Shown here: positions 25,158 to 34,500 of the stretch, piece by piece
How the letters are laid out: every line of letters starts with the position of its first letter
Position numbering within the stretch: position 1 is the first letter of the stretch
Notes under the pieces: model-generated
Databases searched by the model: none
Told to the model about the DNA's origin: nothing
What the model saw: only the letters and a program-made list of their open reading frames with translations
Assembly: GCA_046292765.1 (NCBI GenBank)
Contig: JBKBQA010000001.1
Span: 248,001 to 312,000, forward strand
Direction: 5' to 3'
Length of the DNA: 64,000 nt
DNA from: PGZG01 sp046292765
GTDB taxonomy: Bacteria; Pseudomonadota; Gammaproteobacteria; Pseudomonadales; Alcanivoracaceae
Position numbers and translations under genes: made by a program

Positions 25158-26033
25158 TCAGTGCGAGGTCAGGCGCTCGCGGGAATCGAAGCGCCAGGTG
25201 CGGATGATTTCGAGGATATCCACGTTTTTGCGCATTTCGTCAGGGAACGGAGCAAACGGGGCGGCCAGACGCACACTCTGGATGGCGGCCTCGTCGAGAA
25301 AGCGGTGGCCGGAGGACTGGGTCACTTCAATCTTCTCGACACTGCCGTTCGGTTTTAGCTGCACAGCCAGCCGGACGTTGCCGAAAATGCCCTCGCTGAG
25401 GGCCCGTTGGGGAAAGTTACGGGTGCCCATTTCTTCGACCGCCCGACGGAAGGTGTCGAGGTAAAGCGCTTCGTAATGCGCTTTGGCCGAAACCGAGGTC
25501 AGGTGATGGATGCGAGGGCGTTTGGCATAGGCTTGCCGCTGGGCATCGAGTCGCGCCTGCAGGCTGGCGATCTCTTCGCTGAGGGCGGCATCGGATTCCT
25601 GCTGCGCCTTGGGCAGGGGTTTTGGTGGCGTCGGTTTGTCCGCTTTCACCGGCGTCTTGCGGGGCGACACACCTTGAGTGGTGATGACCACCCGCTGGGT
25701 TGGCGCCGGGGTGGGGTCCAGGGTCGACGGGGCCTGCAGGTTAACCTGAGCGATGGTCTGGCTGTCGAAGGGCGACTGTTCAGTGGTGGTGACTTCGCGC
25801 TTCTCATCGAGATCGCCAGAGGCCTGCTGGTTGGCCTGAGCGATAAAGTCGGCGTCGTCGGGCGCGATGTCGCTGAGCTGCTGGGCGATGGTCACCTCGA
25901 TGGTGCGCGCCCCCGGGGTCGGCTTGTCCGGGGTAAAGCCGAGACCGAGGATCACTACCGCATGGAAGGCCAGCGCCAGAAACAGCATAAAGCTGAGCCG
26001 GTCGGTGTCACTGACGGGGGCGGCAGCGGCCAT
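25158..26033 (-). CDS. tonB: TonB-like energy transducer (TonB3 position)
   Basis: A 291-residue protein anchored by one N-terminal helix (about 14-33, FMLFLALAFHAVVILGLGF). A periplasmic spacer follows, with a Pro/Lys-rich stretch (PRKTPVKADKPTPPKPLPKA) and a coiled segment. The C-terminal TonB domain has YLDTFRRAVEEMGTRNFP and VRLAVQLKPNGSVEKIEVTQSSGHRFLDEAAIQSVRLAAPF. In Pseudomonas the gene at this site, between gshB and algH and beside pilG, is tonB3, needed for twitching motility; the same role is likely here. No exbB or exbD is nearby. Confidence 0.88.
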   Translation of the reverse strand: MAAAAPVSDTDRLSFMLFLALAFHAVVILGLGFTPDKPTPGARTIEVTIAQQLSDIAPDDADFIAQANQQASGDLDEKREVTTTEQSPFDSQTIAQVNLQAPSTLDPTPAPTQRVVITTQGVSPRKTPVKADKPTPPKPLPKAQQESDAALSEEIASLQARLDAQRQAYAKRPRIHHLTSVSAKAHYEALYLDTFRRAVEEMGTRNFPQRALSEGIFGNVRLAVQLKPNGSVEKIEVTQSSGHRFLDEAAIQSVRLAAPFAPFPDEMRKNVDILEIIRTWRFDSRERLTSH

Positions 26034-26036
26034 CCA

Positions 26037-26990
26037 TTACTCCGTGGCGAGCTGGTCAAGCAGGCAGTCGAACAGCTGCCCGGCAATATTCAGGCCGTAG
26101 ATCTCGTCCAGCTCGCGAATGCAGGTGGGGCTGGTGACATTGATCTCGGTGAGGTAGTCGCCGATCACGTCGAGGCCGACAAAATAAAGGCCTCGCGCTT
26201 TCAACACCGGCCCAATCTGCTGGCAGATCCAGCGATCGCGGTCGGTCAGCTCGCGGCCGACGCCGCTGCCGCCGGCGGCCAGATTGCCGCGCAGTTCACC
26301 TTCCCTGGGTATCCGGGCGAGAGCATAGGGCACCGGTTCGCCGTTGATCATCAGAATGCGTTTGTCGCCTTGCCTGATCTCCGGGATGTAGCGCTGGGCC
26401 ATGATCGGGGTCTGGCCATGCCGAGTGAGCACCTCGATGATGACGCCGGTGTTCGGGCTGTCTGCGGGCACCCGGAAAATATTGGAGCCGCCCATGCCAT
26501 CCAGCGGCTTCATCACCACGTCCCGGTGTTCGGCAACGAAGTCTCGTAGCAGGTCGGCGCGGCTCGCCACCAGTGTCGGGCTGCAACACTGGGGGAACTC
26601 GGTGGCAAACAGCTTCTCGTTGCAGTCACGCACGCTACGGGTGCGGTTGACCACCAGTAGGCCTTCCTGCTCGGCTTTTTCCAGCAGGTAGGTGACGTAC
26701 AGGTATTCATTATTAAAGGGGGGGTCCTGACGCATCAGGACGATGTCGAGCTCGGTCAGGTCCAGGTCGCTGCTGTCACCCTTCACGAACCACTGGTCGT
26801 GGTTGTCGATCACGTGCAGGTCAGTCACTCTGGCGCGGCTGCGGCCATCGAGGACGTAGAGATCGCCGGGCGTCATGTACAGCACCTGCCAGCCCCGCCG
26901 CCGGGCCTCAAGCAACATGGCAAAGGTGCTGTCCTTCCACGGTTTGATCTTTTCGATGGGGTCCATGACGACCCCGAGACGGATTGTCAT
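26037..26990 (-). CDS. gshB: Glutathione synthetase
   Basis: A 317-residue ATP-grasp enzyme joining gamma-glutamylcysteine and glycine. Motifs: LGVVMDPIEKIKPWKDSTFAML at the N-terminus, MRQDPPFNNEYLYVTYLLE, the ATP-grasp MKPLDGMGGSNIFRV, and VGLDVIGDYLTEINVTSPTCIRE near the C-terminus. The start is ATG 26990, with GGAGCC upstream; the in-frame extension to 27044 is rejected. It is divergent from pilG across 228 bp. Confidence 0.96.
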   Translation of the reverse strand: MTIRLGVVMDPIEKIKPWKDSTFAMLLEARRRGWQVLYMTPGDLYVLDGRSRARVTDLHVIDNHDQWFVKGDSSDLDLTELDIVLMRQDPPFNNEYLYVTYLLEKAEQEGLLVVNRTRSVRDCNEKLFATEFPQCCSPTLVASRADLLRDFVAEHRDVVMKPLDGMGGSNIFRVPADSPNTGVIIEVLTRHGQTPIMAQRYIPEIRQGDKRILMINGEPVPYALARIPREGELRGNLAAGGSGVGRELTDRDRWICQQIGPVLKARGLYFVGLDVIGDYLTEINVTSPTCIRELDEIYGLNIAGQLFDCLLDQLATE

Positions 26991-27218
26991 TCTGGCTCCT
27001 GTGACGGCGCTAGCATGGTAGCAGTGGCCCCCGGAGCACACCATCCGTCGGAGCGCTTTTTGCAGCCTTTATAAGGCGTTATGGATTGAATGTGGAAACT
27101 GTGTTAAAACTCGCCACTGGGCTAGTACAAACATCCTATCTGACAGCATGAGAATTATAAAGGTCAGATATTTCAATAAGTTAAGCCTGTAACTGCGGAC
27201 GGCTGAAGGCTGCATTCC

Positions 27219-27605
27219 ATGACTGAAGAAAACTTCCAGGATCTGAAGGTAATGGTCATCGACGACTCGAAGACCATTCGTCGCACGGCGGAAACCCTGC
27301 TCAAGAAAGCCGGCTGTGAGGTGATCACGGCAACCGACGGTTTTGATGCGCTGGCGAAGATCGCTGACACCAAGCCGAACATTATCTTTGTCGACATCAT
27401 GATGCCGAGGCTGGATGGCTATCAGACCTGCGCACTGATCAAGAACAACAGCGCCTTCAAGGACACGCCGGTGATCATGCTGTCGTCCAAGGACGGTCTG
27501 TTCGACAAGGCCAAGGGACGCATCGTCGGATCCGATGAGTACCTGACCAAGCCGTTCTCGAAAGAAGAGCTGCTGGGCGCGATTCGCGAACACGTCAATA
27601 TGTAA
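27219..27605 (+). CDS. pilG: Twitching-motility response regulator PilG
   Basis: A 128-residue single receiver domain: acidic pair IDDSKT, phospho-acceptor Asp in IIFVDIMMPRLDGYQ near residue 58, Thr/Ser switch in IMLSSKDG and the KPF lysine near residue 110. PilG promotes type IV pilus extension downstream of the Chp kinase. It is the first gene of the Pil-Chp operon; pilH starts 44 bases later. The 228-bp region before it is AT-rich and presumably holds the promoter, but I cannot fix the boxes. Confidence 0.95.
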   Translation: MTEENFQDLKVMVIDDSKTIRRTAETLLKKAGCEVITATDGFDALAKIADTKPNIIFVDIMMPRLDGYQTCALIKNNSAFKDTPVIMLSSKDGLFDKAKGRIVGSDEYLTKPFSKEELLGAIREHVNM

Positions 27606-27649
27606 GTCTGCCGGCCTGACTGGGCCGGTGGTATGAAGAGGTTGCTGTT

Positions 27650-28018
27650 ATGGCGAAGATTCTGATTGTCGATGACTCCCCCACCGAAACCTACAAGTTG
27701 CGGGAGATCCTCGAGCGCCATGGTCACAGCGTGATCGAGGCAGCCAATGGTGCAGACGGCGTGGCGGTGGCCCGGGCTGAACTGCCGGAGCTGGTGTTGA
27801 TGGACGTGGTGATGCCGGGGCTGAACGGCTTTCAGGCCACCCGCCAGCTCACCAAGGGCTCCGATACGGCGCATATCCCGATCATCATTGTGACCACCAA
27901 GGATCAGGAAACGGATCGGGTCTGGGGTCAGCGTCAGGGAGCAAAAGATTACCTGACCAAGCCGGTCGACGAGGAGGTGCTGATGCGCACCGTCGAGCGG
28001 ATGCTGGCGGAAGGATGA
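27650..28018 (+). CDS. pilH: Twitching-motility response regulator PilH
   Basis: A 122-residue receiver domain with DDSPTET, phospho-Asp in LVLMDVVMPGLNGFQ near residue 52, and YLTKPVDEE. PilH acts opposite PilG, drawing phosphate from the kinase or favouring retraction. Start ATG 27650. pilI begins 13 bases after its stop. Confidence 0.95.
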   Translation: MAKILIVDDSPTETYKLREILERHGHSVIEAANGADGVAVARAELPELVLMDVVMPGLNGFQATRQLTKGSDTAHIPIIIVTTKDQETDRVWGQRQGAKDYLTKPVDEEVLMRTVERMLAEG

Positions 28019-28031
28019 GGGGGATCGTCAG

Positions 28032-28577
28032 GTGAGTGCTGCATCAGCTGCGTTTATCAAGCTGGCGGAATATTCGGCGCGCGCCCGGGAGCGATCCTTG
28101 CAGCTGCCTTCCCGTCAGGACGTGGTGCAGTACTGGAGTGGTATCGGGTTTCTGCTCGATGGCCGGCGCTACGTGGCTCCGCTTGAGCAGGTGTCGGAAA
28201 TTCTCACGGTGCCCTCGTACACGCGAGTGCCCGGTGTGCATCACTGGATGAAGGGCATCGCCAACGTTCGCGGGCGCCTGATGGCAGTGATGGATCTGAC
28301 CGGTTTTCTGGAAAAGAGCAGCTCTTTGCAGGACAAGCGTCGTCGCCTGCTGGTGATTGATCAGGGTGACCTGTACACCGGTCTGGCGGTGGATGACGTT
28401 TTCGGCATACAGCATTTTCCGGTGACCGGCTATACGCCGGATCCGGACGATGTAGATGAACCTGTGCGTCCCTTTTTGCAGGGTGCGTACGAGAAAGACG
28501 GGGAATTCTGGCAGGTGTTCAGTATTGAGCATCTCGCCGAGGATCCGAGGTTTCTGCAGGTGGCCCGAACGGGCTGA
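28032..28577 (+). CDS. pilI: CheW-like adaptor PilI
   Basis: A 181-residue CheW-domain protein that links the receptor PilJ to the kinase ChpA. Core segments: YWSGIGFLLDGRRYVAPLEQVSEIL, VPGVHHWMKGIANVRGRLMAVMDLTGFL and RLLVIDQGDLYTGLAVDDVFGIQ. The start is GTG 28032, 13 bases after pilH, preceded by GGGGGATC. Confidence 0.94.
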   Translation: MSAASAAFIKLAEYSARARERSLQLPSRQDVVQYWSGIGFLLDGRRYVAPLEQVSEILTVPSYTRVPGVHHWMKGIANVRGRLMAVMDLTGFLEKSSSLQDKRRRLLVIDQGDLYTGLAVDDVFGIQHFPVTGYTPDPDDVDEPVRPFLQGAYEKDGEFWQVFSIEHLAEDPRFLQVARTG

Positions 28578-28631
28578 TCCTGTGGGGGAACGGGTAAAAC
28601 AAAAAGGGCAAGGCAGGCCAGGAGCCAAGTT

Positions 28632-30650
28632 ATGAATTTCAATCCGGGAGAAATGCTCGCGAGGCTGCGCGGGGGGGCTGGGGACAATCCGCTGACACTG
28701 GGGCTATACGCCGGTGCCGGTGTGGCCGTGCTACTGGCGGTATTCAACTTCAGTTACCTTGCTATCCAGGCCAACGTTGCCAAGGAAAACATCACCTACG
28801 CTTCCGAGCTTCGTGTTGTTTCGCAGCAGATTGCGAAAAATGCCCTCGAAGCGGCGGCCGGTAACGCAGACGCATTCGATCAGCTCGAATCCGCCAAGAC
28901 CAGCTTCCAGACCAGCTGGGATCAGGTTCGCGATGCCAGTGTGCGTGACCCCGCGCTGATGCAGCGCCTTGACCTGCTGTGGGAGGAAGTGAAAGACAGC
29001 GCCGAGACCATTCTGGGCGGTGAAGACACTGTTATTGACTTGCATGAAGTGGCCGCGACCCTGTCGCAGACGGTGCCGCAATTGCAGGCCGAGTACGAAG
29101 GTGTGGTCCAGATTCTGGTTGATGGCGGAGCCGATCCGGAGCAGGTTGCTCTAGCCACCCGTCAGTCGTTGCTGGCAGAGCGTATCGTTCGCGCCATTGA
29201 CCGGGTGCTTGCCGGTGGTGAGGGTGCAGTGCAAGCAGCCGACAGCTTCGGCCGCGATGCCAGCCAGTTCGGCCGGGTGATGAACGGCATGATCGAGGGC
29301 GACGACGCTCTCGGCATTGAGATGATCGACGACCCGGAAGCGCTCGATTACCTCGCTGAAATTGCCGAGCTGTTTGACGAATTCGTAAACCAGTCTGTTG
29401 ACGAGATTCTTGAAACTGCGCCTGAACTGTTCCAGGTGCGTGCGGCGGCTGACAACATTTTCCGTCGCTCTCAGGATCTGCTGCAGGAATCCACTCGACT
29501 CGCGGAAGAGTTCGAGCGCTCCACCGGCGGTATTTTCCCATCGGTTCTGGCCGGTCTGGTGTTCTCTGCCGTGGCCCTTGGCCTGTTCGTTGTGATCGTT
29601 CTCCAGCGTATTACGGAAGACCGCAAGCAGAAAGATGAGCTGGAATCGGAAAACCAGCGGAACCAGTCTGCTATTTTGCGTCTGCTTGATGAACTGGGCG
29701 ATCTTGCTGACGGTGACTTGACGGTGCAGGCGACAGTAACCGAGGACTTCACCGGTGCGATCGCTGACTCCATCAACTTCTCCATTGACCAGCTGCGTTC
29801 TCTGGTACAAACCATTAACCAGACTGCGGTGCAGGTGGCGTCTGCTGCCCAGGAAACTCAGTCCACAGCTATGCATCTTGCCGAGGCGTCTGAGCATCAG
29901 GCGCAGGAAATTGCCGGTGCATCTGCCGCTGTAAACGAAATGGCGGTCTCCATTGACCAGGTATCTGCCAACGCCTCCGAATCCGCGGCCGTTGCGGAGC
30001 GAGCGGTAGCCATCGCCAACAAGGGCGCTGAAGTGGTACAGGCGACCATCCACGGCATGGACACCATTCGCGAGCAGATTCAGGAAACCTCGAAGCGGAT
30101 CAAGCGACTGGGTGAATCGTCCCAGGAGATCGGTGACATCGTATCGCTGATTAACGACATTGCTGACCAGACCAATATTCTGGCTCTTAACGCCGCGATT
30201 CAGGCCTCCATGGCCGGTGAAGCAGGTCGAGGCTTCGCGGTGGTTGCGGACGAAGTGCAGCGCCTCGCAGAACGTTCAGCGGCGGCAACCAAGCAGATTG
30301 AAACGCTGGTAAAAACCATTCAGACCGATACCAACGAAGCGGTTATCTCGATGGAGCAGACCACCGCCGAGGTAGTAAAGGGTGCTCGTCTTGCCCAGGA
30401 TGCGGGCGTCGCGCTGGAGGAAATCGAGAACGTATCGAAGAACCTGGCTGACCTGATTCAGAACATTTCCAACGCAGCGCGCCAGCAGGCCGCTTCTGCG
30501 GGTCACATCTCCAACACCATGAACGTTATTCAGGAGATTACCTCGCAGACATCCTCGGGTACCACGGCGACCGCGCGGTCGATTGGTAACCTCGCAGAGA
30601 TGGCGCAGGAAATGCGTAACTCGGTGGCCGGTTTCCGTCTGCCGACTTAA
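28632..30650 (+). CDS. pilJ: Methyl-accepting chemotaxis receptor PilJ
   Basis: A 672-residue inner-membrane chemoreceptor. TM1 lies at about residues 25-46 and TM2 at about 306-327 (LAGLVFSAVALGLFVVIVL); the periplasmic domain between them is all-helical and typical of PilJ. A HAMP-like region precedes the signalling hairpin, whose tip is SLINDIADQTNILALNAAIQASMAGEAGRGFAVVADEV. No C-terminal pentapeptide tether for CheR/CheB is seen, the chain ending GFRLPT. It senses surface or pilin signals for twitching. Confidence 0.95.
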   Translation: MNFNPGEMLARLRGGAGDNPLTLGLYAGAGVAVLLAVFNFSYLAIQANVAKENITYASELRVVSQQIAKNALEAAAGNADAFDQLESAKTSFQTSWDQVRDASVRDPALMQRLDLLWEEVKDSAETILGGEDTVIDLHEVAATLSQTVPQLQAEYEGVVQILVDGGADPEQVALATRQSLLAERIVRAIDRVLAGGEGAVQAADSFGRDASQFGRVMNGMIEGDDALGIEMIDDPEALDYLAEIAELFDEFVNQSVDEILETAPELFQVRAAADNIFRRSQDLLQESTRLAEEFERSTGGIFPSVLAGLVFSAVALGLFVVIVLQRITEDRKQKDELESENQRNQSAILRLLDELGDLADGDLTVQATVTEDFTGAIADSINFSIDQLRSLVQTINQTAVQVASAAQETQSTAMHLAEASEHQAQEIAGASAAVNEMAVSIDQVSANASESAAVAERAVAIANKGAEVVQATIHGMDTIREQIQETSKRIKRLGESSQEIGDIVSLINDIADQTNILALNAAIQASMAGEAGRGFAVVADEVQRLAERSAAATKQIETLVKTIQTDTNEAVISMEQTTAEVVKGARLAQDAGVALEEIENVSKNLADLIQNISNAARQQAASAGHISNTMNVIQEITSQTSSGTTATARSIGNLAEMAQEMRNSVAGFRLPT

Positions 30651-30683
30651 GTCGCGGACTGAACCGGTTCCGGAGTCGGAACC

Positions 30684-31565
30684 ATGATGTTGAGTGCTGC
30701 CGTGAAAGATCGCTGGTCGATCAAAAATACGCCTGTCATGGAGCAGGAGCAGTTCGAGCTCTGGCAGGCGTTGCTTGAGGATCGCACTGGCATGACGCTG
30801 AGCCAGGAGCGCAAAACGTTCCTGGAAACCAGTCTTAATATTCGTATGCGTGAGCTCGGCATTGCCGACTACGACGAATATTACGAGCAGCTGGTGGCGG
30901 GTACCACGGAGTCCAAAGCCATGGAGTGGTCGGTGCTGGTGGACCGGCTTACGGTGCAGGAGACCAGCTTTTTCCGTCATCCGAGTTCTTACGCGCTGGT
31001 AGAAGAGTTTGTTACATCCTTCACCGAGCGTCCTGGCAAGCAGTCGCTGGATGTCTGGAGTGTGGGCTGTTCCACAGGTGAAGAGCCGTACTCGTTGGCG
31101 ATGCTGATAAATGAGATTTTTACCGAGAAAAAGAGCCAGCACTACTTCGGCGTGACGGCAACGGATATCAGTTTGCCAACGCTTGGCAAGGCTCGCCGCG
31201 GTAACTACCCGGCCCGTCGTGTCGAGCGCGTCGATGAAGGAATGAGAGGCCGCTATTTCGAGCGCATTAACGAGCGGGAGTATCAGGTGGTACCGTCGCT
31301 ACGCGACCGCATCTGTTTTGCCCGCCTGAATGTGCTCGAAATCAACAAGGCCCCGATGCAGGACATGGATCTGATTTTTTGTCAGAACATGCTGATTTAT
31401 TTTCGTCGCTGGAGAAAGCGCCAAATTGTCACCCACATGGCCGAGCGGCTTGCTCCAGGCGGGATGATGGTGCTGGGCCTTGGCGAAATTACTGACTGGA
31501 GTCACCCGGATCTGGAAAGGGTGCCATTCAAAGATACTCTGGCGTTTCGTCGACGCCAGGGTTGA
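30684..31565 (+). CDS. pilK: Chemotaxis methyltransferase PilK (CheR type)
   Basis: A 293-residue SAM-dependent methyltransferase that modifies PilJ glutamates. It has the CheR all-alpha N-terminal part (FELWQALLEDRTGMTLSQERKTFLETSLNIRM), then TSFFRHPSSYALV, the SAM motif DVWSVGCSTGEEPYSLAM, and LIFCQNMLIYFRRWRKRQIV. The start is ATG 30684, followed by a second ATG; a later in-frame ATG at 30738 (MEQEQFELW) is a possible alternative without the first 18 residues. Confidence 0.93.
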   Translation: MMLSAAVKDRWSIKNTPVMEQEQFELWQALLEDRTGMTLSQERKTFLETSLNIRMRELGIADYDEYYEQLVAGTTESKAMEWSVLVDRLTVQETSFFRHPSSYALVEEFVTSFTERPGKQSLDVWSVGCSTGEEPYSLAMLINEIFTEKKSQHYFGVTATDISLPTLGKARRGNYPARRVERVDEGMRGRYFERINEREYQVVPSLRDRICFARLNVLEINKAPMQDMDLIFCQNMLIYFRRWRKRQIVTHMAERLAPGGMMVLGLGEITDWSHPDLERVPFKDTLAFRRRQG

Positions 31566-31577
31566 TCGGGAGCAGAC

Positions 31578-34500
31578 ATGACCGACCGGCATGATTATCT
31601 GGCGCTCGACTGGGTTCGGGGGGAGATTCAGGAAACGCTGAATCAGGCCCAGCAGGCGCTTGAGGCGTATGTCGAAAATCCAGACGACTCCACGCGCATG
31701 CGCTTCTGCCAGACCTACCTGCATCAGGTGTACGGCACCTTGCAGATGGTCGAGTTTTACGGCGCGGCGCTGCTTGCCGAGGAAATGGAAAAGTTGGCGC
31801 AGGCACTGCTTGATGGCCGTGTGTCACAGCTGGCGGACGCTCAGGAAACCCTGATGCGCGCCATCTTGCAGTTGCCGCCTTATCTCGATCGGGTGCAGGC
31901 GAGCCGTCGTGATCTGCCGGTGGTGCTGCTGCCGCTGCTAAATGACCTGCGCGCTTCCCGTGGTGAGTCACTGCTGTCGGAAACGTCCCTGTTCAAACCT
32001 GATCTTGCCGGGGGTGCAAGCTACGGCGAAGTCCCTGTCTCGGTGTTTGAGGATCCGGCTTTCCCGCAACTGGCGCGCAAGATTCGCCAGATGTACCAGA
32101 TTGCCCTGCTCGGGGTGATCCGTGGCGAGAATCTCGCTTCCAATTACAGCTTCATGGCCAAGGTATTTATCAAGCTGAAGCAGGTCAGCGGCGATGCCGC
32201 CATGGCTCCGCTTTGGCATGTTTCCTCGGCTATGGTCGAGGGTCTGTCGCTGGGTGCTATTCATCCGGGCACTTCAGTCAAGTCCGTGTTGGGCAAGCTT
32301 GATCGACTATTGCGTGCACTGTCGGTAGATGGTGCGCCGGTACTGGCCAAGTCTCCGCCTTCGGATCTGATGAAGAACCTGCTCTACTACATCGCCAAGA
32401 GCGATGCCGATGGACCGCAGATTCGCAAGGTGCGAGAGAGCTACCGTCTGAGCGATGCGCTGCCGTCGGAAGAGTTGATCAGTTCGGAACGGGCGAAGAT
32501 GAGTGGCCCGGATCAGGCTGCCATGGTGTCAGTGGTGGGAGCGCTATCGGAGGAATTGGCCAAGGTCAAAGATGCGCTGGAGGCCTTTGTTCATAACGAC
32601 GAGGTCGACGGAACCAAGCTCAAGTCCCAGCGGCAGACGCTCAAGCAGATCGCAGATACGGTGGCTGTGCTTGGCCTTGGCCAGCCGCGCAAGCTGGTTG
32701 AAGAACAGTTGGCTATTATTGATGCCATCACCGAAGGCCAGCGGCCGGCGGATCGTGCCACTTTGATGGATGTGGCCGGTGCATTGCTCTATGTCGAAGC
32801 GACTCTGCAGGGCATGACCGGCGATCGCCGTAGCAGCACCCGGGATGGCGCGCTTCAGGCGGTACCTGATCATGTTGAGAAGGCCCGCGATGCGGTTATC
32901 CGCGAATGCCGCGCCGGCCTCGAAGAAGCGAAAGATGGCATTGTCGAGTTCATTGCTTCGCAATGGCAGAAAACCCATCTTGCCGATGTGCCAGACAAGC
33001 TCACCGCAGTACGGGGTGGTCTCGGCATGATCCTGCTTCCGCGCCCTGCAGCCGTGCTGCGTCAGTGTGTCAATTACATTAATGACAAGCTCCTGCCTGA
33101 AGATGCTTCCAAGCCTGAATGGCGCAGCATGGACACACTTGCGGACGCCATTACCAGTGTCGAGTACTACCTTGAGCGTCTGACGGATGATCCTGAGTCC
33201 GGTGACGACATGCTGGACCTGGCCCGTAATAGTGTTGGCCAGCTCGGTTATCCGATCGAGGATCTGGAGTTTGGTCGCGGCGCCGCTGCCGGTAAGGCGG
33301 GCAGTGCCGGTGTGGCAGCGTTGGCCGCCGAAGAAATCAGTATCTCGACACCGGCTCCTCAGCCGGCTACTACAGTGGCAAATGTTGTCACTGCTTCCGC
33401 CTCGACTGCGATAGAGCCTGATGAGTCTCAGGCGGACGAAGACGCATTGCTTTCCGGTGATCTTGATGCCGCGCTGGAAGATCAGCCAGAAGAGCAGGCA
33501 GAGAGCGTGACGGCAGTGCCTGTGGCCATGCCTCCTGTAGCAAGCAAGCCTGCGATGCCTGCGCCGCCGCCTCCGCGCGGTGATGATGATCTGATTGATG
33601 ACGAGATCGTCGAAATTTTTGTCGAGGAAGCGGGCGAAGTTCTCGAAGCGCTCAACGAATATTTCCCGCGCTGGGCTGCGAATCAGGGTGATAGCGAGGC
33701 GCTGGTGGAATTCCGCCGGGCCTTCCACACCCTGAAAGGCTCGGGTCGCATGGTCGGCGCCCTGACGGTTGGCGAGCTGGCCTGGTCGATCGAGAACATG
33801 ATGAACCGCGTTATCGATCAGACCATCGTTGCCACACCGATACTGATCTCGCTGGTGCGGACAGTGCATGGACTGATTCCTGCACTGGTGGAAGCTTTTG
33901 CGAAGCGCCTGCCCGATCCGTGGGATGTCGCGCCACTGCGCGAGGCAGCCTTTACCCTCGCCGGCGGTGGTAGCATAGAGGTCGTGCCCGATGTCACGGT
34001 CGCTGCCGAGCCGACGGAGAATGTCAGCGTAGACAAAGTATCTGCCGTCGATGCCCCGGAAGAAATTTCATTCGAAGACGTTACTCTGAACGTTGACTCG
34101 ATTGAAGAGCCGACGGCGTCAGCCGAGATAGGTGTCGATGCAATTGATGTAACGGATGAAGAAGTTGATCTGTCTGCCGTTTTTGATGGCGAAGCCGAGA
34201 CCATCGATTTGCTGGCGGATGTAACGCTGCCAAGTGGTACACCGGATATCGATATTATTGATTACGCACTCCCTGGCGATGATAACGACGACTCGGATGC
34301 AGTACTGATCGATATTTTCCGCTCCGAGGCCGAGACCAATATCGGCATGCTGCGAGACTGGCTTGCCGGTGTTGACCCGGATCTGGCCGGGAACCTGCTA
34401 GACGATACAGTGTACCGCGCATTTCACACCCTGAAGGGCAGCGCACGGATGGCCGGTGTGCTGGCCGTCGCCGTGTTGGCGGAACCGGCTGAGGCATATG